From Lucinisca nassula (Eukaryota > Mollusca > Bivalvia > Lucinida > Lucinidae), in assembly GCA_963580285.1 (NCBI GenBank), contig CAUZLF010000219.1, forward strand, positions 62,001-126,000: a stretch of 64,000 bases of DNA, given 5' to 3'. The position numbers and the translations under genes are program-made. Shown here piece by piece: positions 54,507 through 63,784 of this stretch; the stretch's first letter is position 1, and each line of letters opens with the position of its first letter. The notes beneath the pieces are model-generated. The model saw only the letters and a program-made list of their open reading frames with translations. It was not told the origin of the DNA and searched no databases.

Positions 54507-54539
54507 CTGGAAAACAGAAACACAACTCCATTTAAGGGG

Positions 54540-55070
54540 GAGGATAACCATGGGATAACTATCTTTGAAGCCATGAAAGTACATGTATATGTAGTTATTC
54601 TGACTAATTCACACTGATGTGTACCGTAAAAATTTGGCTTTAAGGCGATTCGGCTATAAGACGGGACCCCTTTTTCAGTTTTTCTAAGGTGGGATTTTGC
54701 TTATACTCTTTTATAAGACGTGTCAAATTTTTGCCATATCTATCGGGGCCTATCTGCTACTGAAAGATGTCATTTACATGTGAGAAATTGGCCTTTTTTC
54801 ATCAGAAAACCCCTCTACTTACCCCTCACATGGCTTTGTTTATGTCTGTCGACATTCTGTGTCTTTGTTTGTGAGAGTTACAAAGAGAGACAACTCTTAT
54901 TGAATCTGAATAGGTAGGTCTATTAAGCGTTGGAAAAAGGGGAAATTTAAATCCATCTAATTTGTTGCAGCATTTCTATAAGTAACTGAACTTTTTTTTA
55001 TCGGGGAACAGAACACCTAGCTAATTATAAATTTTGTCTATGTTTTATGTGTGTTCACGATCAGGCTCGA
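54540..55070. other. Intron 1 stretch without recognised genes
   Basis: I see no coding exon or repeat family here. The sequence between 54620 and 54720 (GGCTATAAGACGGGACCCC) may be a diverged repeat. Confidence 0.4.
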
Positions 55071-55079
55071 ACTTTCTTA

Positions 55080-55310
55080 ACCCTTAAGACGTGGAGAAAA
55101 ACTGTATCTGAAAATGTTGTCTGCTTATGTTGTTTGCAGAATGTTTTTTGCCTACTTTTTAAAAATATTTTTAAATACAGGGAAACAGTGTCCTATAGGA
55201 GCAGTCTGATCTGGGTCCACATGGTTTGCAAAAAATGACTTAATGTAACCGGCAGACGGCAAAGCAGACAACAATTGTTGTGATTGGCATTTTATGGGTT
55301 AAGCTGGGAC
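55080..55310. repeat. Core hairpin fragment with family Q shoulders
   Basis: Half of a core hairpin (GGAGCAGTCTGATCTGGGTC) at about 55180-55230 is followed by CAGACAACAATTGTTGTG and GGCATTTTATGGGTTAA. The left arm is reduced to GAAACAGTG. Confidence 0.65.
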
Positions 55311-55319
55311 TCCAACTTT

Positions 55320-56300
55320 TGTTTGTTTGATTTGAGGTTTAACGTCCCCATCAACACTGTAAAGGTCATTTTGGAGACGTTGCTTCCAATTTTGTTGGAC
55401 TTTTACCCGACATTGAGATGAAATGACGTCTCAAGCCCTGTCGCCCAATGAAACCAATCGGGTTTATTAGCATGGACGGTCCGCCACGCACAGCGGTTCC
55501 TGGACAGGCTTAGATCCTCTAAGCGGTTTACCAGTACTAGTGTGCGGGCCGGATTCAGCTCTGCGTGGAAGCACCGTGCAGCCCATATATTTCTTCAAGC
55601 CCCTATGGGTGGGGGCGGGGACTCCAACTTTTCACATGGACTCCCCATTTTCAAAAACCTAATAAGAGCTCTAATGCATTTAGGAAAAGGCAAAGTTGTG
55701 AAACTCAGCTAACAATACTTATTAATGATGGATAAAAGTCTTCGACAAAAGAGGGTAAATTTATTCACAAACCCTCCTGTTTGATCCCCAGCAGATGATA
55801 AAATATTGGCACCCAAACAAGCTCCATTGGTATAATTTGCAGGCATTAATGTCATAAAGTGCATCATTTTTTGGATCAGGATGTTTACTGAAGGCTCCCT
55901 GTGCAGGGAGAGTCATCCACTTTACCTGGGCAGGCTTAGACTTTCTATGTGGTTTACCAGTACTCATGGAGAATACCGTAGAATACTTGGTTGGCTCATA
56001 AGTAAGGTTTGTTTGATTTGAGGTTTAACGCCCCTGTCAACACTGTAAAGGTCATTTTGGAGACGTTGCTTACAATTTTGTGGGACTTTTACCTGACACT
56101 GAGATGAAATACACCTCAAGCCCTGTCGCTCAATGAAACCAATAGGGTTTATAAGCATGTACAGACTGACTCGTACTGCTTTGCCTGGGCAGACTTAGAC
56201 CCTCTAAGGGGTTAACCAGTACTCTTGTGTGGTCAGTTTCAGCTCTGCGTGGAAGCAACATGCAGCCCATCTATTTCTTCAAACCCTGATGAGGGCCGAC
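55320..56300 (-). mobile_element. Two SINE-like type F copies
   Basis: Nearly full copies lie at 55320-55620 and 56005-56300, both with plus-strand left ends GTTTGATTTGAGGTTTAACG. Between them (55900-55975) is a short type F fragment, CCTGGGCAGGCTTAGAC to CCAGTACTCATG. Confidence 0.82.
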
Positions 56301-56899
56301 ATCATAAGTCAGGTAAAACCTTTTTTAAGCCAACATCTTCTCATCTTCTGTGTTTTCAAGCCATGTGGTTCAAATTGGGTTTGTAAAAGATATTTTTCCT
56401 TGAATACAGGGCTTCCATTAACTCCCAAATTCAGGAAGTCCCAGACTTCCTACCCTTGAAATCTGGAAGTCCCACTGGAAAATTCAAGAAGTCCCAATTT
56501 TGAAGCAAGGTGTTTGCGGATCGTAAAATTGTTCTGATGAAGAAATATATATTATTTAATCTATGAATCTCTTGTTTGCATTTTTAATCACCTGTATATT
56601 CTAAAATAGATGGCTAGTAAAGTGTGGATAGGTAAAATGACTGGCTCAAAAATGACTTGAATAGTGTTGACTGGGCCGTTAAACTCAAAACAATCAAGCA
56701 AAGCTCTGTGATGAAGTTAAAACAACTCATAACTATGTGACATACATGCGGTCAGTACAGTGCAGAGGAGTGCATACAAAAAAAGAAAAATACTTTTGCT
56801 TGGCCTGTATAAAGTTTATAACTTTCCAAGTAAAACTTCCTCGCCCACCCCCACCCCCCAAAATAAATAAATAAAAAGTAAAGAAAACAATCGCATTAC

Positions 56900-56909
56900 C
56901 CTTCCCCAT
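56900..56909 (-). CDS. RPN2: RPN2 candidate coding exon 1 (ATG plus seven bases)
   Basis: On the minus strand, AAAATGGGGAAGG is followed by GTAATG. This gives Met-Gly-Lys plus one base, in the phase needed by the acceptor at 54507. Human RPN2 also starts with a very short first coding exon ending in the same phase. The start context (AAAATGG) is acceptable. However, a MITE hairpin core begins only about 12 bases upstream, leaving no recognisable 5' UTR. The alternative is an unspliced start at 54531 (MELCFCFPG), which reads through what looks like a good acceptor. Tentative. Confidence 0.3.
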
Positions 56910-56923
56910 TTTTGGGTCATTAG

Positions 56924-56987
56924 CAAACTGTGTAGACCCAGATCAGACGCCACAGAACACAGCGTCTGATCTGTCTACACTGTTTGT
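56924..56987. repeat. Core hairpin, solitary copy
   Basis: GCAAACTGTGTAGACCCAGA and TCAGACGCCAC are mirrored by GCGTCTGATC and GTCTACACTGTTTG. It lies immediately upstream of the candidate RPN2 start codon. Confidence 0.75.
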
Positions 56988-57234
56988 AGAACTTCACACA
57001 AATAAAACAAACCTGACACCTATTCATATATGGATTAAAAAGAATTAAAGAAAAATTCTTTTGTAAAAGATTTTTGCCAAACTTTGCAAAACATACGCTT
57101 CGAGTCTTCATTGTACTCTTAACACTCGGAACTGCTTCAGACAAACAGGCAGAAACACGTGCAACTTTGCAATTGGAGCAGACTTAAACGAGCGTTTTTT
57201 TTTTGTTTTTTTTTTTCATTTTTGGCAAACAGAT

Positions 57235-59475
57235 GGATCAGACTAAAGCTCGGACCCTGGCGAACCGGCCTGCTCACATTCGCCGGTTTGACGTATTTTC
57301 GAAGCGCCAATTCAAACGGCGATCTTTTCATCATTTCACCTAGTGAACACCTGCTATTTACTCAAGAAAAAAATGGGTATCTATCTTTGAAACTACCTAT
57401 TGTCACACTTTGCATCGCTAATGATAATCTCACTACCAAACACTTAAATTACGACCCGCTTTAATTTAAACAGTAACAAGTTTACAGGATTAAAAAACAC
57501 TTATCATCAATGGGATAAATCAGTTTATCCTCAACTACTAATCTATTTCATTATATGCAGACACCGAGCAATCACTTCGACACGTTTTTCACACACCGAT
57601 GACGATCAAAGGTGTGTCGACGCATGTGATTCTGTCAATACAATATCGCGCAGGCAGAAAATGTGACGTCCACACAGAAAGCGGTTTCAGCTAAGAAGGC
57701 GGAGCAAACTTTTTACAAACAGCTAAAAGTGGGCGGGTTTATACGTCTCGGTAATGATTTTCAGCCATACAGAGAAAGATCAGACTGCAGCTCGGACCCC
57801 GACGAACCGGCCTGGTCACATTCACCTGTTTAACGTATTTTCGAGGCGTCCAAATCAAACGGCGATCCCTGCGACATTTTGGGATTTTATAAATTATTTT
57901 CGTCATTTCACCTAGTGAACACCTGCTATTTTCTCAAGAAAAAAATGTGTATCTATCTTTGAAACTATTGTCACAATTTGCATCGCTAATGATAATCTCA
58001 CTATCAAACACCTAAATTACGACCCGCTTTAATTTAAACAGTAACAAGTTTACAGGATTAACAAGCAAATTCGTTGAATTGATATCCCCCGCTGAATGGG
58101 TTTTTCGTGTAGAATGGCAAGAAAATATATCTGGCCAAAATTGCGAAAAAAAATTGGGCGTGCATCACGGCAGCATAATAATACATATTTATTTCAAGTT
58201 TCATTTTATTCCATGCAATAGTTGCTGAGAAGCGGCTCAAGACAAAGTGAGACGACGAAAAATCCAGAATTTTAATCATTTAAGGGGCCATAACTCTGGG
58301 TGTAAAAAGTCAATCCGAAAAAAATTTGTGTGTGCATCACCACAGCATAATAATACATATTTATTTCACGTTTCATTTAATTCCATGCAATAGTTGCTGA
58401 GAAACAGTTCCCGACAAAGTGAGATGACGAAAAAATCCAGAATTTCAATCATTTAAGGGGCCATAACTCTGGATGTAAAAAGTAAATCCGGAAAAAAAAT
58501 GCGAGTGCATCACCACAGCATAATAATTGATATTTATTTCAAGTTTCATTTAATTCCATGCAATAGTTGCTGAGAAACGGTTCCGGACAAAGTGAGACGA
58601 CGAAAAATCCAGAATTTCGATCATTTAAGGGGCCATAACTCTGGATGTAAAAAGTCAATCCAGAAAAAAATTGTACGTGCATCACCGCAGCATAATAATA
58701 CATATTTATTTCACGTTTCTTTAATTCCATGCAATAGTTGCTGAGAAACAGTTCCGGACAAAGTGAGATGACGAAAAAATCCAGAATTTCAATCATTTAA
58801 GGGGCCATAACTCTGGATGTAAAAAGTCAATCCGAAAAAAAATTGCGCGTGCATCACTGCAGCATAATAATACATATTTATTTCAATTTTCATTTAATTC
58901 CATGCAATAGTTGCTGAGAAACAGTTCCGGACAAAGTGAGACGACGAAAAATCCAGAATTTCAATCATTCAAGGGGCCATAACTCTGGATGTAAAAAGTC
59001 AATCCGAAAAAAAATTGCGCGTGCATCACCACAGCATAATAATACATATTTATTTCAAGGTTCATTTCATTCCATGCAATAGTTGCTGAGAAACGGTTCC
59101 GGACATAGTGTGACGGACGGACTGAAGGAAGGACGGACAACGCCAAAACTATATCCGTCCGCCTTTGGCGGAGGGATAAAAAACACTTATCGCCAATGAG
59201 ATAATTTGTTTATCCTCAACTACTAATCCGTTTAATTACATGCAAACACCGAGCAATCACCTCGACACGTTTTTCACACACCGATGACGATCAAATGTGT
59301 GCCGACGCACGTGATCCTGACTGTCAATATAATACTGCACAGGCAGAAAATGGGACGCCCTTAGTACCAAATAAACACAGAAAGCGGTTCAGCTAAGAAG
59401 GCGGAGCAAACTTTTTACAAACCGCTAAAAGTGGGCGGGTTTATATGTCTCTGTAAAGATTTTTGACCGTACAGA
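57235..59475. repeat. ~545 bp direct duplication, second copy carrying an insertion
   Basis: Copy 1 (57235-57777) and copy 2 (57778-59475) share GCTCGGACCC, TCACCTAGTGAACACCTGC and TAAAAGTGGGCGGGTTTAT. Copy 2 is split by the tandem-repeat element at 58061-59176. A GC-box-like GGGCGGG and CRE-like TGACGTC in copy 1 might suggest a promoter, but their presence in a duplicated repeat makes that doubtful. Confidence 0.8.
58061..59176. mobile_element. Tandem-repeat element with empty-site paralogue
   Basis: About six ~172 bp units (GGGGCCATAACTCTGGATGT, CATGCAATAGTTGCTGAGAA) lie between GATATCCCCCGC at the left and GACGGACGG, then CGCCTTTGGCGGAGGGAT, at the right. Copy 1 of the host duplication reads straight through (ACAGGATTAAAAAACAC), which fixes both insertion boundaries to within two bases. 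Confidence 0.88.
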
Positions 59476-59509
59476 GAAATTTTCGGGAGTCCGCGGGACG
59501 CCTTTGATG

Positions 59510-59764
59510 TTAAATTTGGGCGCCCGGAAGCGATTTCAGGACGTAATATACGCCGTACATCCGCCTACCGGAAGCCCTGTTGAGTACAAGGTATCCCAAA
59601 TTACTTTGAGATGAACTTAGAAGCTGTACATCTTGCTTGCCAATTCTCTTTATAAAGTTAGTCAGTGACTTTCCTGGAACAACTTCATTCGGCAAACTGT
59701 TCCAATCAGCAATCACACGTTGACAGAGTTTTAAATTATTACAAAGAAGAGATGTAAAAGACAT
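59510..59764 (-). pseudogene. C-terminal remnant of a non-LTR retrotransposon reverse transcriptase
   Basis: The minus-strand frame contains KLCQRVIADWNSLPNEVV and then KSLTNFIKRIGK. This matches the RVxxWNSLPxxVV and SxxxFKxRL signature at the C-terminus of jockey/CR1-like LINE proteins. Nothing upstream resembles the catalytic part, so the copy is a 5'-truncated fragment of ~60 recognisable residues. Confidence 0.65.
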
Positions 59765-59901
59765 GTCAATCAGACTTATATGATTCTACTACCACCAAAT
59801 TACAAGTTAGTTACAAGAGAGAAGCTTCGAAGCCGGAAACTGGTGTCACACAGTGATTTGCTTAATTTATGCAGTCCGTTTCAGCTCTGCATGGAAGCAT
59901 C

Positions 59902-60281
59902 ATGCAGCCCAATCTATTTCTCTAAGCCCAACAAGTGGGGGCCTCATGGTTAATGAAAGTCAGCTGACATGTGACCACCATCAATTCTGATCGACTGAGT
60001 TACTGCAATCAGAAAATCTACTTGAAGAGAGAACTGTTCGTTTGATTTGAGGTTTAATGTCCCCGTCAATAAAGTAAAGGTCATTTTGGAGATGCAGCCC
60101 AATCTATTTCTCTAAGCCCAACAAGTGGGGGCCTCATGGTTAATGAAAGTCAGCTGACATGTGACCACCATCAATTCTGATCGACTGAGTTACTGCAATC
60201 AGAAAATCTACTTGAAGAGAGAACTGTTCGTTTGATTTGAGGTTTAATGTCCCCGTCGATAAAGTAAAGGTCATTTTGGAG
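59902..60281. repeat. Tandem duplication of 190 bp
   Basis: 59902-60091 and 60092-60281 are nearly identical, each running from ATGCAGCCCAATCTATTTC through GACCACCATCAATTCTGATC to CATTTTGGAG. Each unit starts and ends inside type F sequence, so the duplication arose between two type F copies. Confidence 0.93.
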
Positions 60282-61300
60282 ATGTTGCTTCCAATTTTGT
60301 GGGATTTAAAGTCACTTTTACCCAAAATTGAGATGAAATGACATCTCAAGCCCCCTCGCCCAATGAAACCAATAGACAGAGTTCTCACTAGGATTTTGAA
60401 AACAGGAGTTTAAGAATCCATCCATGGAAAAAGTTGGATTCAAATCTGAAAAGTTGGAGTCAAATTTTGAAAAGTTGGAGTTTGACCCTAAAAATGTGTG
60501 TCAATTATGGCTAAATGTGTACGGCTGTAGAGTGTGACTCCAAAAACTTTGGGGCTTGAACCCTTGTTCTGCTTAACATGACAAACCCTTTTCTTGCAGT
60601 GGTGGAGATCCAGATAAGATGGCTTCCATCTAATCAGGATTTACACTGTCACTCAGATTGTGAATTTGAATGGATAAATTACACTAGGCTTTGAAAGTCA
60701 GGAGTGGACTGTGTAAATTAATTTATTCATCAGGATATGGGTTGAAATTGAGTGTGAGCAGTTAACAGTAGTACAGGCTCTGATCAGGCTTCACCAACAG
60801 GACAAGTCCGTTCAGGCCATGCACTACATCCTAGTTCATAAAATGGCGTATGAAACTTTTGGATTCTATGATATGTTACACGACCATGTCCTGGAAATTT
60901 CGATTTTTGACCCCCCCACCTCCCCCGTGGGCCCTACCCCACCCCATGGGCCCACCCCTAGGGGTGTGATCAAAGTTCCGAAAGTGTCATGCACTCCCCG
61001 GACCAAAGATATGTCAGTTCCCAAAGTTTCAAGTTTCTATCTATCACCGTCTAGGAGTTATCCGGTAAGACGGACGGACGTATGACGAAGACCATTACAA
61101 TAGCCCCACGTGGGGACAAAAAAAAAACACCAACAGTGCAGGCCCAGATCAGATGCCACAGGTGTCTGTTCCGGACCTCCACTATTAGCAGGCAGTTCAA
61201 CACTTGATAATTAATTTCTTTCATTCAAATAGGCCTAATCAAGGTAACTTGATAATGCGACAACAGAGTTCTCACTAGGATTTTGAAAACAGGAGTTTAA

Positions 61301-61840
61301 AGGTGCATTATTGAGCTACCGGGTCTCAAAATTTTTTTTCTGGTTTTTATCTTCAATGCATACTCCTTTGTCATGTGTACACTTTTGGAGCAAAATACAG
61401 CTTCAGAACTGTGTGAAAATGGTCGTTTTCATTCGTGTTTACCCTTCGCTCTGAACATGTGTTCGGAATTTCTGTTCTAAAAATAAATCTGTCACTTTAC
61501 ACATACATGGCGACGGTATCGTCATTGAGTGTCGCTACTTATGGCATGGCATTCAGCATCATATTTCTTCCGATTCAGGCATGGCCTAAGCAAACAAGGT
61601 CAAAAATGAACGTCGCATAACGTCATATATGGGGATTCTAGTTTTGTCACGAACTAAAAATAGATCTAACTAGTGTGCGAAACCTAGTTAGGGAATCCCT
61701 ATCAAACTCGTTTACCTGTCATCTTAATTGTTCGCATTTTTGCATAAAATGCATTCATTTGTATTGTTTTAAAGAAAAATACCGGCTATATGTATTTTAT
61801 TTTTGGAAGCATTTTTTCCAGATAGCTCAATAATGCACCT
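61301..61840 (+). mobile_element. TTAA MITE (family P), copy 4, with empty site
   Basis: TTAA lies at 61297-61300 and 61841-61844. The paralogous copy at 60401-60420 reads AACAGGAGTTTAAGAATCC with a single TTAA (60410-60413). This shows directly that the element duplicates TTAA on insertion, a piggyBac-superfamily trait. Confidence 0.95.
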
Positions 61841-62154
61841 TTAAGAATCCATCCATTGAAAAAGTTGGATTCAAATCTGAAAAGTTGGAGTCAAATTTTG
61901 AAAATTTGGAGTTTGACCCTAAAAACGTGTGTCAATTATGGCTAAATGCGTACGGCTGTAGAGTATGAATCCAAAAGATTTTGGGGCTTGAACCCTTGTT
62001 CTGCATAACATGACAAACCCCTTTCTTGCAGTGGAGATCCAGATCAGATGGCTTCCATCTAATCAGGATTTACACTGTCACTCAGATTGTGAATTTGAAT
62101 GGATAAATTACATTAGGCTTTGAACATTGATTCCATTGTAGAATTTTGAAAATA

Positions 62155-62208
62155 TCTGAGGGTCACTGATGAGGCCTAATTGGCCGAAACTAGCTAGTCT
62201 GGCCCAGA
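62155..62208 (+). ncRNA. Hammerhead ribozyme, second family, intact core
   Basis: Stem I GGGTCA pairs with TGGCCC (one G.U), then core CTGATGA, stem-loop II GGCC-TAATT-GGCC, GAAA, stem III ACTA-GC-TAGT and triplet GTC. Scission is expected between 62199 and 62200. The same ~75 bp tail follows as in the two mutated copies (23068, 33356). Confidence 0.87.
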
Positions 62209-62805
62209 ACACATGTACACTCCATATTTTTGGTTCTGTGGTGTATTCCTTGCTTCCAAAGGATAACCCTTTTATAGAACATATTTGATATGGGTTTAAA
62301 TTGAGTGTGAGCAGTTAACAGTAGTACAGGCTCTGATCAGGCTTCACCAACAGGACAAGTCCGTTCAGGCCATGCACTGCATCCTAGTTCATGAAATGGC
62401 ATATGAAACTTTTGGATTCTTTGATGTGTTACATAACCATGTCCTGGAAATTTTGATTTTTGACCCCCGCGGGCCCTACCCCCCCCCACTCCTAGGGGCG
62501 TGATCGAAATTCTGAAAGTGTCATGCACCCCCCAGACCAAAGATCTGTCAGTTCCCAAAGTTTCATGTTTCTATCTATCACCGTCTAGGAGTTATCCGGT
62601 AAGACGGACGGACATATGACAAAGACCATTACAATAGCCCCACGTGGGGACAAAAAAAAAAAAAAAGAAAACACCAACAGTGCAGGCCCAGATCAGATGC
62701 CACAGATGTCTGTTCCGGACCTCCTCTATTAGCAGGCAGTTAATCACTTGATAATTAATTTCTTTCATTCAAATAGGCCTAATCAAGGTAACTTGATAAT
62801 GTGAC

Positions 62806-63330
62806 AAACTCGAGTCATAATTTCTTTAATTGTATTAAAGACGATTTATACACTAGATTATCGCATCCTTTAATTATGCCAGCGACATTTTTTCAACAAT
62901 CAAATTACTGATAATCCAACTGTGTATTCAAGTATCCGGAAACAAAACAGCCAATTAATGTTAATCAGCCACGAGATTGCTGCATCTGGCAAACCCCAAG
63001 ACTGACCTGCCAATCTTCTAGCCGTGACGCTCTGATTGGCCGAGAGAGTAATGCAGACGACTGTCCTCGCCAGGTAATGTTTGAACAAGCCTGGCGGCGA
63101 CGATTAACGGTAAATTTTTGATCCGAAAGCGAGATCAATTGGACACCCGCTGTCATCTTTTGATGTGACTGAGGTCATTTTTACACTGGATTACGGACGC
63201 GTCAGGCGAAAAAAAAATGGCGTAATTAAGAATCCACGACAGGAAATTTACGCGTACAAAAGCAAAAACAGGCGTAAAAATACGCCGGATTCGGCGTTTC
63301 CGAGAACTCTGAACAGGGTTTTAAAATGAG
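62806..63330. other. 5' flank stretch without recognised genes
   Basis: No supported reading frame or repeat was recognised between the end of the tandem duplication and the type F fragment. Confidence 0.4.
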
Positions 63331-63334
63331 GCAG

Positions 63335-63455
63335 GGATGGTCCAACTTGCACCGCTTTGTCTGCCTGGGCAGGCTTGGATCCTCTAAGCGGTTTACCAGT
63401 ACTGGTGTGTGATGGGTTTCAGCTCTACCTGGAAGCAGTATGCAGCCCATCTATT
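63335..63455 (-). mobile_element. SINE-like repeat, type F, half copy
   Basis: CACCGCTTTGTCTGCCTGGG to GCAGCCCATCTATTTCATC is the head half of type F, ending where a core E MITE begins. Confidence 0.75.
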
Positions 63456-63660
63456 TCATCACGAAAACACACATATAGGCTATATTATTTTTGACCCCCT
63501 TGAACCCCACTGTTATATAGTAAAACTGGGGTTTACAGAGGTAAACCATATTTCTCTTATTTCTGCGCTAAAATATAGACTGTGGGTATTCATTTGAGGG
63601 GGTCCTAACGAGTACCCACAATCTATATTTTAGCTGAAATAAGATAGATATCACAATTTG
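63456..63660. mobile_element. MITE with hairpin core E
   Basis: It starts CATCACGAAAACACAC and has the AAAACTGGGGTTTACAGAGG shoulder. The core GTGGGTATTCATTTGAGG with CGAGTACCCACAATC is partly eroded in the left arm. Confidence 0.75.
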
Positions 63661-63784
63661 TCATCTAAAAATTTTGATTTTTTCGGAGGAAAAGTTTACT
63701 ATGTACAGGCTGGGGAGAACCACCGAATGAGCTATTTTAGCTACAATGGGCTAAAATAGCCCAAACAAGATAATAAAATACCCA

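Larger units (their letters stand above)
60376..62805. repeat. 0.89 kb tandem duplication; copy 2 expanded by insertions
   Basis: Copy 1 is 60376-61262 and copy 2 is 61263-62805. Both start ACAGAGTTCTCACTAGGATT and end AAGGTAACTTGATAATG. Copy 2 also holds a family P MITE (61301-61840) and a hammerhead-containing segment (~62130-62290) that copy 1 lacks. Both contain a decayed family A core and an AGACGGACGGAC, then CCCCACGTGGGG, end of a tandem-repeat element. Confidence 0.9.

Noticed and set aside
54507..54531. MELCFCF as the RPN2 start
   Set aside because: The bases encoding it read TTCTGTTTTCCAG, a typical acceptor, and the human gene splices at the equivalent position. It is kept only as an alternative.
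57600..57760. GC box and CRE-like site as the RPN2 promoter
   Set aside because: The same block is duplicated at 59280-59460 as part of a repeat, and no first exon with the right phase follows it on the minus strand.
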